From: Lingula anatina
Taxonomy: Eukaryota > Brachiopoda > Lingulata > Lingulida > Lingulidae
Length of the DNA: 36,998 bases
Direction: 5' to 3'
Assembly (NCBI RefSeq): GCF_001039355.2
Contig: NW_019775853.1
Location: 152,704 to 189,701 of the forward strand
Shown here: one piece after another, positions 20,006 to 32,800 of the stretch
Layout of the letters: every line of letters begins with the position of its first letter
Numbering within the stretch: position 1 is the stretch's first letter
Program-made: the position numbers and the translations under genes
Notes under the pieces: generated by a model
Database searches by the model: none
The model's input: only the letters and a program-made list of their open reading frames with translations
What the model was told of the DNA's origin: nothing

Positions 20006-21054
20006 ACTTCTCAGCAGTACATATTTAACCTGTAAGACTATTTAAATGCTCGACACTAATTTCAAAGGTGCGTCATGACTAATATTGCAGCTGTTTCTTC
20101 GCTACTTTATTTTAGTGAATTGTTTTTCTTTACAACAATGACGTCAGGCGGCCTGTTTGATACTCAACTGTATTTTAGTAAAAGAAAAAAGAACACAGCT
20201 TTTCATTAGAATGGTAGTTACTTTATTCAAGCATGGTTACGATAATGTTCTTATATAAAACAATATATAAATACATTATATATAACTAACATAGGGATTA
20301 TTAATAAATTAATGTTAAATTCCACAGGATATTTTAAGAGAAAACACATCCATGGTATTACTGTTATTCATTAGCAATAAAGTTTGACCAGAAAATATAT
20401 GGCAAACGTCACTATTGTGACCGTACTCGTAATAACGTGGTTTTTGCCTGTACTGCCCCGTGAAATAGTCCCTTTTTCAAAAACGCTGTTAAAAACATCA
20501 TTGATAATCCATTTCAAGAAAAAGAAAGTAAAACGTCATCTGGTAAACGATCCACATTTTCTTCAGTAACATTTTTTTTCTCTGATATTTCCAAATAATT
20601 TTTCTCTCAGTCTTGGTGTATTTCAAAATGGAGACTGAACTGGCTATTAGTTTCTACAGAAAGTTGTGACGCACCGGACTCACTCAGGCCGTGGAATATA
20701 GCGTATAATCAAATGTTCTATCATGTAATATATGTTGACCGAGATTCCTTAACAAATACCGATACTTCATTCAGCTGTATGGTCGTGTACACTAGGTTCT
20801 ATTGGTGAAGCTCAGCTAAATATTCCTAGTAAAGATGCCGACCGTCGAACCTCAACATGAACATTATAGATACTGGATTAAGAGGACATGTTACGATAAT
20901 CAAAGGAGTGCGATATAACTAATGTTAGTTGAAAATACGTGCTTAAAATATAATCATATAATAATGTCAGAATAAATTTTTAAAAATAAGCTTCGCGCTT
21001 TTTCTTCCCGGACAGATCTCACGCTTACGAGATCAGACACGTCACCATGGCGAT
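20006..21054 (-). other. Probable 3' UTR after exon 9 / spacer before exon 9b
   Basis: No coding sequence recognised, and in particular no second copy of exon 8. Contains the AATAAA candidates at 20222 and 20106. Confidence 0.5.
20222..20227 (-). terminator. Candidate polyadenylation signal for the exon 9 transcript
   Basis: AATAAA on the minus strand about 830 nt after the exon 9 stop. Another AATAAA lies at 20106-20111. Use of either would end the transcript before exon 9b. Confidence 0.35.
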
Positions 21055-21348
21055 TTACATCGGCGGCGTTTTGCGCATGCAGCACTTGGCAGCTACTTCG
21101 TAGTCTGGGCACCCTTTACCCCAGCCAGAAATCTTCATGGCGTTCTCGTTGTTGCAGACAAAGCCTTTTAAAAAGGCGGTGGCCGCGGTTCCTTTGGCGA
21201 GACAGGGGATTCCAAAGGGACTGTCAGCGCTGTCTCTCCCAGGGTCCCCGGGGATGGAGTCATACCACGCCGTCTTGGTGTCTACAGTACGACACATGAG
21301 CTCCTTGGCGTCGTACAGGCCCGGCTTGTCGCTGACGTTTTCACAGGT
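21055..21348 (-). CDS. Exon 9: C-terminal half of the WxxW domain, stop
   Basis: This terminal exon is phase 0, 97 residues, stop TAA at 21055-21057. It shows [44 protein letters not shown], ending RKTPPM. CRTVD, the internal Cys residues and C-x-DYEV-x-C are the hallmarks of the WxxW/CILP family. A sequon (NVS) follows the first Cys. The acceptor is CCGTTCTAG. Compare the paralogous exon at 19548-19847. Confidence 0.86.
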   Translation of the reverse strand, partial: TCENVSDKPGLYDAKELMCRTVDTKTAWYDSIPGDPGRDSADSPFGIPCLAKGTAATAFLKGFVCNNENAMKISGWGKGCPDYEVAAKCCMRKTPPM

Positions 21349-24300
21349 CTAGAACGGGAAGGAATGGGATGTTATATGCTGGCAAGTGCTCAGTGTATGT
21401 GTTCAAATATTTTTATGATATCTTGATATTACAGTGTAGGGCAAACTGGTAGGAGAAAACTCTGTTTCGTGATTAGATTAGATTTAATCAGAAAATTAGA
21501 ATTTTTTTCTCAAGTCTGAATATTTCATGAACGCTACATAACCATATTATTTCAAAGCATGATCATGGATAAATAATTCCCACAAATATACAACTTTTGA
21601 TAGCAACAAAAAGCAAGTACATGACAAACAATTAGTAGATTATCATTATTTTATGATTTAAACACAAACGTAGATGTCATATAGAAACAGTACTCACCGA
21701 TAATTGCACATGTATATGATTATATTCCCAAGCCACAGTATGACACAATAAATAACACGTCAGCAGAACATGAACAATACGTCAGCAGAACATGTGAGAT
21801 ACCTCATCAAAACATGGACAAAACGTCAGCAATACAGCCACCAGGATAGAATATGTATTAAACATAAATGCACAGAACAATGCGTTTGCAGATATAACGT
21901 ACGTTAAAGACTGATAAATGTGTCACAAAAGTGAACAACACACTGAAGATTAGCATAACTAAAATTGCACACAAGGCGGCCACAATAATAGCACAATGCT
22001 AGTATAGTGTAACATTTAGACGACAAACGAAGTTGATATCAGTTGATATGCACTGGTATATAAAACAATATTACATAACGGCATCACAACACGATAAAGC
22101 TCCATGGATATGCATTAAAGGGATCTTCAATGTGCTTACGTCATGTCGTTTTATTACAGAGTATTAAGTCAAAAAAATTTAACACACAAAACATGCATTT
22201 TTTTGACAAGCAAGCAACAATATAAGAACAACGTCCACGGTGACAAATTGTGAAACAAATAACTCCACGCGCAATGTTTAGAACTGAGGCTCGCCAACAC
22301 TACACAGTGGATACAGATTCTTCTACTCTCCCGTGAAGTAGATTTTTTGTGGTCTCTTACATACATAATAATGTTAGAAAAGTAAATGGTTTCTTAACGT
22401 GCCTTTTAAACTTTGAGGTATTATGTTTAAAGATACGCATTCTAAGACGTGTATTGTTGGCAACCCTCAGTTTAAATCTTTTAAACCACGGAATGAAGGT
22501 CGAGGTTAGAACACACACGTGGTTATTATTTCATATTTGGCCCTTGATTGGTTAAATACACAATGTCCGATATAATTATCTAAAAGTGGATGTCAATGGC
22601 TCTGAAACCAAGCTATAAAAGCAGCCAACAAGTTCGTCGAAGTTCCTGGGTTTCATGCCTTTTGATAGCACTGAAGAAACGCTTTGAACGGATTGAAAGA
22701 AACATCTGCATGATGAGAAGTGCTCACCATTGTTAATCCAGTCTGATCGAAAGACGTTAATTTTGAACATGTAGTATGCTCGGATGTGTAAAATCAATGA
22801 AGATAGCACCTGTACGTGTATTAATACATATCATGTTAGTAAAGGCATACAAGATCTTTTATATATATGTTAAAGATATCTGTTGTACTGGAAAGATCAG
22901 TTATTTGCCCTCTAAACTGTATACTCTATCCTAGAGCGTTGAAACACTTAAGATTTACTAACTAATTTGGGGTAATTCTGGTTACTTCAACGGACCAGTA
23001 AATTTCATTTTTGGCTGTCAAATTCTTAAAATGCGCGAAGATGGTAATATAGATTGCACTTTTGTCGACAATTTTGGGGGTGGTATATCTTGGCAATTGG
23101 AAAGTGTGAAATTTTGTAGGAAAATAGAGTTTCTTATTTGAAAGAAAAATAAATATAATTGTATGCCTTTAGAAACATTATTGATCAGCGTCCCACATCG
23201 TAACGTTTAATACCATCGTCAAAACAAACAGCAAGTAAATATGCGGTTACTGACACGGCGCTCTGAATATTGTGTTAGGTGTGACAGAGAAAATATACTG
23301 AGATTGTGTCGGCTAAGCCGAGTACTATTGTGTTAGGTGTGACAGAGAAAGGCACTGAAATTGTGTTGGCTGAGCCGAGTACTTACTCTAGAGATGTCCA
23401 CTTCCCAGTCACCATCGCCGCTGAGAGGAGAGTCCAAGTTGATGAAGGGGGAGTCCACACATGGACCTGGGAGGAAATAGATCATTGTGTGAGGAGCGTT
23501 ACACTTATTGAACAGATAGAGTACGGTACATATTGGCAGTGTCATTGCCGTATTCAGCAAAGAATTTCATTGGCTGTGCTTTTCAGTCGAACGAACTTAC
23601 AATGGTAACACTTTCAAACACCTTAACTCAGAGTTGTTTCCACTTCATTATTTACGTGTCAAAAAATAAATTATACTGGTGTTGTAGCTCTCGTCAGGAA
23701 CATTCAATGATTGTCAGTGAAGTGGTTAACAGTACTACATAAATTGGGACAGTAATGTCGCAAAATTTGATGTACATTACTTGATTTTTTAAGGTGTGCG
23801 ACACTATGTTAGCACAGTTAGTGTAATTGTCATTGTGTTAGTTGCTCCAGGATTGTGATGGTTGTGCTAAAATTGTGCTAGTTGCGCCAAGATTGTGTCA
23901 GCTGAACTCTACTCACATGGCTGAGTGTTACAGGCGTTATCCACTTCCTCCGCGCTGCCTGGACATCCGGGACCTCCTGGAGTGCCGCCATTACACTCCC
24001 TGGTCCTGCTTCTGGTGCCAGGACCGTCACAGTTCACAGAACACAGCGTCCAGGCGTTCCAGTTGCTCCAACCTGAGGGAGGGTGTAAATAATGTTAGTA
24101 TTGAATAAACATTGAAGAATTAATAACTGATAAAATATTTGTTCTCTCTACTGCCAGCTCTGTCAGCGTCCAACATTGCAGAATTATAACACCATAGTCA
24201 GGACAAACAACAAACAGAGATAGGCCTTATGTTTACGCACTAGTATACGTGTCTGCTTATACAAGCATAACATTAATCAACACCGTAAATATTTTAGTAT

Positions 24301-27300
24301 TTCACAACAGCATTTAAAATGACCTACAGGGTACACTTGCACAAAAAAAACTTATTTTACATTAGAAGATCAACGAAGAAGATTATCATCGGTATTATCA
24401 CACATGTTAATATCAGCATGTTTATCAAGTTTTAGATGAAAGCTACAACTCTTTTCTACAATGATACAAAGTCATACTCACGAGCACAAGGCTGGGTATT
24501 ACAAGGTCTCGTTTCCTGGAGATTTACTCCGATGCAGTTACCGACGCAGGTCCGCACTCGGTACTGTGTGCCGCCATTACACGGACGCGTGCAAGCGCCG
24601 ACTACAAACTGTCCTGTCAGCTGGTCGTCCGCTCCCCATGCTCCCCACTGGGTGATTGTTGCTATGGAAAAAAAAAAGATGTCAAAGTAAGATATGAATA
24701 ACTGACATGGGGAAATGAAGGATTCATTTAATTTACACGTATTAAATGACCACACCATATAAGCCTACTTGGAAAGAATTTACAGGTTATGGTAGGAAAA
24801 TAGACAGACAGAAATTATCCTTGACAAAACAATTCCGTGTTCACGAGCAAGCAATTAAAAAGTAGGGACACTGAGGAAAACTGATCAAGTATTTTGTTAA
24901 AGTAAAAAGAATCAAAAACTAAATGTCCAAAATGTAAAGAAGACTGGGTATCTCATGAAATGGCGTACAAGTACTTAAGATATAGCCAAAGTAAATAAAA
25001 CAGAACGTTTCAAATCCTTTTTTTTCGCATGACAGTGGCTGACTATAATGCTCAAACCTCCTTCCTAGGCGGAGGCAATTATTACAAAGCCACTTTCAAT
25101 CATTAATGTTTTAAATACCGTACCACCAAATTTGGCCAACGTCACGTGAGTCCCAGCGAGATTATCCGATACTTACGAGGACATGGCTGCGTGTTGCAAG
25201 GTCTGGTTTCTCTGAGGGTCAGACCAACGCAGTTGCCTTGGCAACCACGTGTTCTGTACTGGATGCCTCCGTCACAGGGTCGAGAGCAGCTTCCGGGGAC
25301 GAAGAGACCGTTGGCATCGTCAGCGCCCCACACCGACCACTGCTCAAGTATGGCTGTTAGGGAAGAAGAAACGGACGGGTGTAAATTTTATAATCTGCAC
25401 ATATCGACTAAAAATAATTTGCTTGTGTGATGGTTATGTGATATTGGTATGGCGTAAGCGGGAGTCGTCATATTCTAGCTGCTGTTTATAATGGCAGCTG
25501 TCCTGGGCGTCCAGCAGCAGTAAGCATGCTCCGGTTTATGTAAAATAAGAGAACTGTTTATGTTGAGTGACCGAACTTCATCGCAACCATGTCTGCATAC
25601 ATTACGCACTGCCAACATACACATACAGGCAATGACGCCTATTACGAATAGAGATGAGTTTAAAGAACCAGTTAGTGCCTGAGTTAAAGTGGCCACGGAT
25701 ACTGAAATCACTGATGGAAGCTACTAGTTAAAAGAAACCGCCTCAGTTGCATACGATGTTAGTTTTTACTACTGGAACCAAACCACCTTGCCTTAACAGA
25801 CCTGGTAACTTACGTGAACACTCTTGGGTATTACAGGGTCTACTCTCTACTAAGCTAACGGCAGAACATTCGCCTTCGCACGTGCGCGTTCTATACTGAG
25901 TCCCACCGCCGCACGCGCGTGTGCACGCGCCAATGACAAATGTTCCCGTTTGTTCGTCACTGACGCCCCATTCCGTCCACTCGCTAATTTTAGCTAAAAT
26001 AAAATGGCATTATACTACATTATTCTACATCTTTTCTATTGGTACATCTATATCTAAAACTTCCTAATTGCAAGGCTTTTAACAAAAATTGATAATGGAT
26101 TTTTAGATTAAATTACATCTAGTAAGAGTTAAAAGAGTTAGCACTGTCTATACTTTATAATCACTATATTTGGGAAAAAATAATAAAATTAACTGTAGAT
26201 AGTTAGAATTGTCTGTACCTTTTAATAACTACACTAATTTAAAAAAATCAATTGAAGAGTTAGCATTCGTGCGCAAACAAAATATTTGAGTAATTTGCAG
26301 TGCCAATACTGCTAGCTGCAACAGACTATAGCTTGTATGCGCACTTTTTGCAGTTTCCATGCTGCATAAACGCATTATTGTAGCTGCTGAAAAACTGGTG
26401 AATATGAAGCAACATCATTTTTAGCAGCCTAGGTCCCAAACAACACACTATGTCATTGACAAAACGCACAAGTGATCTTGGACATATGATAACAAAGTTT
26501 ACATTAAAACACATAATTAATATACAAATATATTAATAACAATGACATGACGCAAACATTATAAAATAAGCCAACAGAAAACACAGATTTCTTGCCGCGG
26601 CTTGGTCAAGGTACTCGTACTCTTTCTACTATTGGTCCAATATCAGAACCAGCGCACTAAACTGCCGGCGGACTTACGTGGACATGGCTGAGTGTTGCAC
26701 GGCCTCTGCTCGCGTAGGTTCACGCCTGCGCAGTCGTTGCCAACGCACGTGCGAAACCTGAACTGTATGCCGCCATTACAGGGGCGTGAGCACCTGCCGG
26801 GGATGAGCTGTCCGGTCACAGGGTCCTCGATCCCCCACGGTCCCCACTGGCTGATGATCTGCGTTCCTGAAATGGAGCATTCGCCGCTGAATCAACGCCC
26901 AAAGTCAGTCGCCATGATTGGCCCTTTTGTTGGCGGCTAGGGTAAATTCAAAGTACACGCCGTCGCCGCAGAGGCAGTAATTGTTTTGCGGTTGGTAATA
27001 TACGCTGCGTATAAACTCAATCGCTTTCTTGTTAGAATAATGGCGCTTTCGAAACGTAGACGTATTACAAACAATAACACGTGACAGCTCATGCTTGTTA
27101 ACAACTGACATTTCTTGAACTTCAAAAGAACACAAAACATTCACAAGGTTAAATTTTTTCATTAAGTTCACATCGACTTCTCACAAACACAAAAATAAAC
27201 CCCTTCCAATGTAAATACACGTAGACGTTCTTGCACAATTAAAGCAGCGAGAAAAATCACTTTCTTTTCTTCTCAAGCTGCAGGTCTCTGCAATCACCAG

Positions 27301-29773
27301 TCGAGACCAGGAAGTGCAGAGGCATGCTGGGAAAAATTTTGTAAACATTAACTCGGCCAGATATAAATTATTTGACACGGGGTCTTAACTCACTACATGG
27401 TCCTAGGTTGCATGGCTGAGTCTGGACACCATCTCCCGGGCAGCTCCCCCCTTGAGGACAATATCTCTCCCGTGTCTGGACACCAGGCCCACAGCTAGCA
27501 CTACACGTGCTGAACGCTGACCACTGCCCCCAGCCAGCCACTATACAATCCGGCAAACTGGGACCCTCACAGGGGTTGGCATCGTAGGGAGAACCGTCAG
27601 GGTTCAACAGAGGGTCATCCTGGGAGGATCGTCGGTCTTCGTACCCGGGGATGACGCTGGTGCCCGGAGCACAGGGGTGTTGTTGAGGGTAGTAGTACCA
27701 GATGCCGTTCTCATCGCGGCCGTCAGGGGCGCACTGGTAGAAGACGCACAGGTTGGCGCTGTCCCGGATGTAGTGGTTCCAGAACTTACACGTCGTCACT
27801 GGAACAGGAATACACGTGTTCAGAGGTTGTACATAATGTGAGATACAGGAAGATATCAGACATATTGAAAGAAATAAGGTGTTTTTTTTTCATATTGATA
27901 CCATACATATTTCATTCATTTCTTTATCTTTATTTTTTACCATGTGATTACTTATTTATTCATTTTAACACATCTAACAAAATATTCTTTACTCCGTTTA
28001 TTTATTTATTTATTTATTTTTGAACAACTTTCTGTGTTTTTGATGGTACAGTTTCTTTAAATATGATTAAATATTGTACAGTAACACTGAGAAACGCGTT
28101 AGAATGCGTGTGGATGGGTGTGACCTGGTACTTGAAGGTACTCTACACAGGAATCTAATTTTACACGAGAGTAAGTGAGAGAATAACAGTTTCTTCCTAC
28201 TAATGAAACCCTGTCCGACCCGTCTTGGTAATAAGATCTGATATTTGGAACAAGTTCTAATTAATTCAACTAGTTCTAAACGAATCATGACCTTTTTAGC
28301 CATATCACTGTCAAAAGGTGCGCTATAGATAATTTTTACGTGAGTGTTTTCTCGTTTACAAGCTCTAAACAGAAGAGGATGGAAGACTTTTCGGGATATT
28401 TAGACATAAAGATATCACTGAGGTACATTTACAAGCGTGTACAGAATACATTTAATCTCGGTGTCACCTAGGATTCCATATTCTTTAGTCCTAAGTGACA
28501 CCAAAATGCTGCGTAAGCACCCTTATCTCAATCCTTGGCGGATACGTGACGACGCCCGTTAACTCCATATTCATCAGCGCTATTAACTATATTATGTAAT
28601 CCCATCCCACAATGCTCTCTAACCACATGCAGCATCAAGGGAAGTCAAGGTTAACGCAAAATTNTAGGATTCCATATTCTTTAGTCCTAAGTGACACCAA
28701 AATGCTGCGTAAAAACCATAAGCACCCTTATCTCAATCCTTGGCGGATACGTGACGACGCCCGTTAACTCCATATTCATCAGCGCTATTAACTATATTAT
28801 GTAATCCCATCCCACAATGCTCTCTAACCACATGCAGCATCAAGGGAAGTCAAAGTTAACGCAAAATTTGTTTGCCTACACTAAATATTTCTTGTAAGCT
28901 TGTGGAAACTCAATTTTAAAGGAAATTAAAATCCAGCACATCATATGTTTCAGTTACTGTGTTTATGTCTGTGCAAATTGCTCGGTCATAGTCAGAATAA
29001 ATCGTCCTGGTACCATAATAAATAATTGAATAATTAAAATTATTATAAAATCATTATAAAATGATAATTTTGATCGTTTTAAGATAGTGCGCGGAATTTC
29101 ACTTGGACCATGCTCAAAAAACGCCGAGGCGCTTGTCGTTGAAGACAACTGGTAATAGACCTATATAGGGGGCGTATTGAATGGTGTATTTCTCCGTCTC
29201 CCCGCCCACGACTATCCATTGCGCCATCAGACAACGGTAGAGAGCTGCGTGATAATAACAATTTTAACTTCACTAAAACAATTCTCCCATAAAGCACTAT
29301 GATGACTAAAATAACCGACCGATAATGAAACAAAATTATAGATAAGTGACAGCCATCAGTGCTTTCAAGAGGCAATAAAAACGACGAATTTTCCTAGTTT
29401 AGAATAAATGACAGAATTCCTCTTATAATTTAATGGAAAGCTGGTGGATTAAAGATTAAAGGCGTCACTTATCTTTCAGGGTTACAAACTGCAAGAATGA
29501 ATTTATCTAACCCTCACGGGAAAAACGTAGATGACAGAGCACGTGTCCTAAAATATTCGATATGAATCAATGATTTTTATTTTAAACTGTTTTTTGTATC
29601 CCCCCCCCCCCCCGCCATTTGCGTGCTGCAAAACAATCATCCATGCTAAATGCTTACGTGCAGATACTGACATTTGAACAGCACTTTCTTGAAGTGTTAA
29701 TATATCAATAGTACTTTGGGAAAATGTGATAAGTCCATACCAGTAACCTATTTATAATCATTTAATATTGCAC

Positions 29774-29812
<39 letters not shown>

Positions 29813-32800
29813 AAAACAATATTTCAGCCTTACCAGATAATATATCTGACTACACATGTCAACTTTGACACGTAAAGATGAGATATGACAAATTAAAACA
29901 GGATCCCACCAAAAATCCGTTTTAATCAGTCTTTATACTAAGATAAAATGCGTGGGTTTCAGCTAATATCACCTGACTTCAACCCCACCATCACCCACTA
30001 AGACACACACACACACACACACACACGCTGTCTTGACGTAGCTCACAACCTCAGGTGACAAGATTTTCATATGTCAAGTACACCTTCAAAAGTGCTCACA
30101 TATAGCTCCTTTATAGTTATCGTGTCCGTTTATCTTATAACACACTTCCAAACAAAAACTGTTCCTTCGTAAACGATTAAATCTCACCATTACGCGCATA
30201 GCACACTTCTAAACATTATAATCTCGCAGGATTACCAGATATTATTTTAAAGTATGCTCGTAAACTTTATGAAATTTTGAAATGAGGAATAATGATTTTT
30301 TTAAGATAAATAGGCCTACCAGATCTCAATTCTATTCTAATCAGTTCATACACTAAAAGAAAAGTGCATTTACCCCCCCCCCCCCCCCGCCCCCGTGTAG
30401 ATACGGTCTTTGCAAAGTGCTCAACCTCTGGTATAAATCACTGCATAGCGGGGCGAGGAAGACAGATAATTGCAGGTCTCCGTTGGAGTGTTCAAGCTAT
30501 CTGAAGACTTTATCTCCAGGTCGTGATCCGTGGCAGGAAAGTCGAGATTATGTTGTGACACGGTTATCGTAAATATGGTGAGATATGGAGTCTCCATGCA
30601 ACCGCGAACTTTTGATGACAAAATTAAATATAGAAGATATTGTCTACATCAGACGTCATTTCATTATTCCGCCTTTTATATAAAAAGTATAATGTCAATT
30701 GGTATGATTTTCAACCCACGATATTTCAGGTTACCACAGGAAATTCTGTCATGTCGTTTTTGTTTTTTTTTTCACATGACTATGAAAACGTCAATATTTC
30801 GGCTGCGACGCAGTTACTTTCTTTCTTGGCGCCAGCAAATGAGATAAATCCAGTTGATATGCATACTATAAAACTAACACACGAAATATGTCTTCGTATA
30901 AAACGCTTAATATATCCATACACCAACTTTTAACGTATGACATTTTGCTAGTGGTTATTTATCATAATCACCTTGTTGATGTTTTCAGTTTTACAAATTT
31001 AGTCTAATTGGTCTACATAGATCAACTAAAATAAAGTATATAAGGTCTTATCCGAAAATTTGGGCGTTTTATATTTTTAATTAGTTGGTCTATATAGATG
31101 TCAATTACATTTAATTTGCATTCCGCTAGTGTAACAAAACTATCCGTTAATTGGCTTCCCAACGCGTGACTTGCACAATTTAGCCAATTGTAATTAACGA
31201 TAAGAATAACGTGGCCTTTTTACCGCCTTATCCTGACCCGGGAAGGTACGGGTTCATTGATTGGTCAATCTGATGACCTCTTGGGTCAGATTGACACGTG
31301 ATTATATGGTGGAATTGACGGTTTTAAAAGCATGGAGTAAGCACCACCAGAATATTAAAAAAAAATTATTTGGAATACAAGACTGTGAAAAGACTGCGAA
31401 CAAAGGAGAATTGTTTGTCGTATCAAAGAGAGAAATATAATTACACATTTGTTACTGATTTGGCATTAATGAATGCAGGGTAAGAGAAGAAAGGACACAG
31501 TATGGGTGTCATGTTAAGACGCCCACTCTCATCCGCAACGCCCCAATGTCAGGCCCAGAACAGTTAAACTCGGAATAAAAGACAGAATAAAATTTGAAGT
31601 CATTTTCCAGCAGTGAATCTATTATCTCATCCAGCTTTTAAACTTGCTTCAACAGACATTTCTGTTCGCTATTATTTTTTTTTACATATTTACATGTGAA
31701 ATCTTTCATGTGAAATCTACCTTACAAAATATATGCACTTTTAAATATTTCCCTCTGCCGTCTTTCAAAGACGTCAGCAGGGTCGCTCCCTGATCTTGAG
31801 ATAAGAGGGGTTAGATGTAAGACGTGGGGTCTTGTCTGATTGTTCATGCATAACGGTTCATAAAGTTCAACATTCAGTTCCTTTCTTGTCTTTTCTCTTT
31901 CGTTTATTTCTCAAATCATTAAAAAATACCTGACCTATCCTTTATTGCCATCTGGTCCCCGTGTCTCAGACTGCGGTAGGTAAGTTACCGGGCTTAAAGA
32001 TCAACCAAATATCTACAAATTGAACATATGTTTTCGCCCTGCTTAACAAGCCCATCAGTTCCACTCGTATGCTTCGGGCCATTAAGACGTTCGTTACCAT
32101 CACAGGTGAACCGAGCCGTGAATCTGAGAACAATTTTTCCTCCCCGTAACACGTGTTAAAACATATTTTCCGTAACATGCATCACATGTAGATCTAAGGA
32201 ACGGTTCCACACATCGATGACAAACGACACAGAAGGCGTAAATCGTTGTACAAAAAAGAACCGAGTCGTAATGGAGATAAAATTGTCTGAGACGCCCTCC
32301 GACAAACTATTTTGGGTTTTTTCATTGCCTCCCACTTTGTCTGTCTGATTCGCCGAATAAAGACGAGGTCACGTGACCAGTAAACCGATGATGCGCCAGT
32401 TTTTGAAAAAAATTTGTCACATCTGCTCTAAATGGCGGATTTGTAGGAAGGGAAGGGAAAGACAATCTAAGTAAATATCTTAGTAATCTGATATTCTAAC
32501 CACACCACTATAGTCTATTCTAATTTATATTTTCTTTATAATTAAACTCCATTGAAATATCTTCCGTGTTATAACAACCCTGCTATAATAGTGCCTTGTC
32601 AACTTTGATGCGACTGCTCTCATAATTGAGCATATTTTTCTATCATTATATTTACATCAACAGATTTAATTGGCCAGACCTTCCCTATTAACGACTTACG
32701 TTATGTAAAGAAAAAAATTACCTACTTTCAGCAATGATTGTAGTTTCTAAATGACAATTTCAAAATAATTTAATTCTCATTTTATTTTATAATTTCATTA

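Noticed and set aside
22576-22809. 77-residue minus-strand frame in intron 8
   Set aside because: No domain, no splice signals matching the neighbouring phases.
24436-24690. Plus-strand open frames opposite exons 3, 5, 6 and 9/9b
   Set aside because: Antisense shadows of Cys-rich exons; only the minus frame shows TSP1 or WxxW motifs and consistent phases.
31264-31295. Hairpin with perfect 10-bp arms as a possible ncRNA
   Set aside because: Isolated short stem without the length or flanks of a microRNA precursor.
31966-32178. 70-residue minus-strand frame in intron 1
   Set aside because: No motif and no splice support; likely chance.
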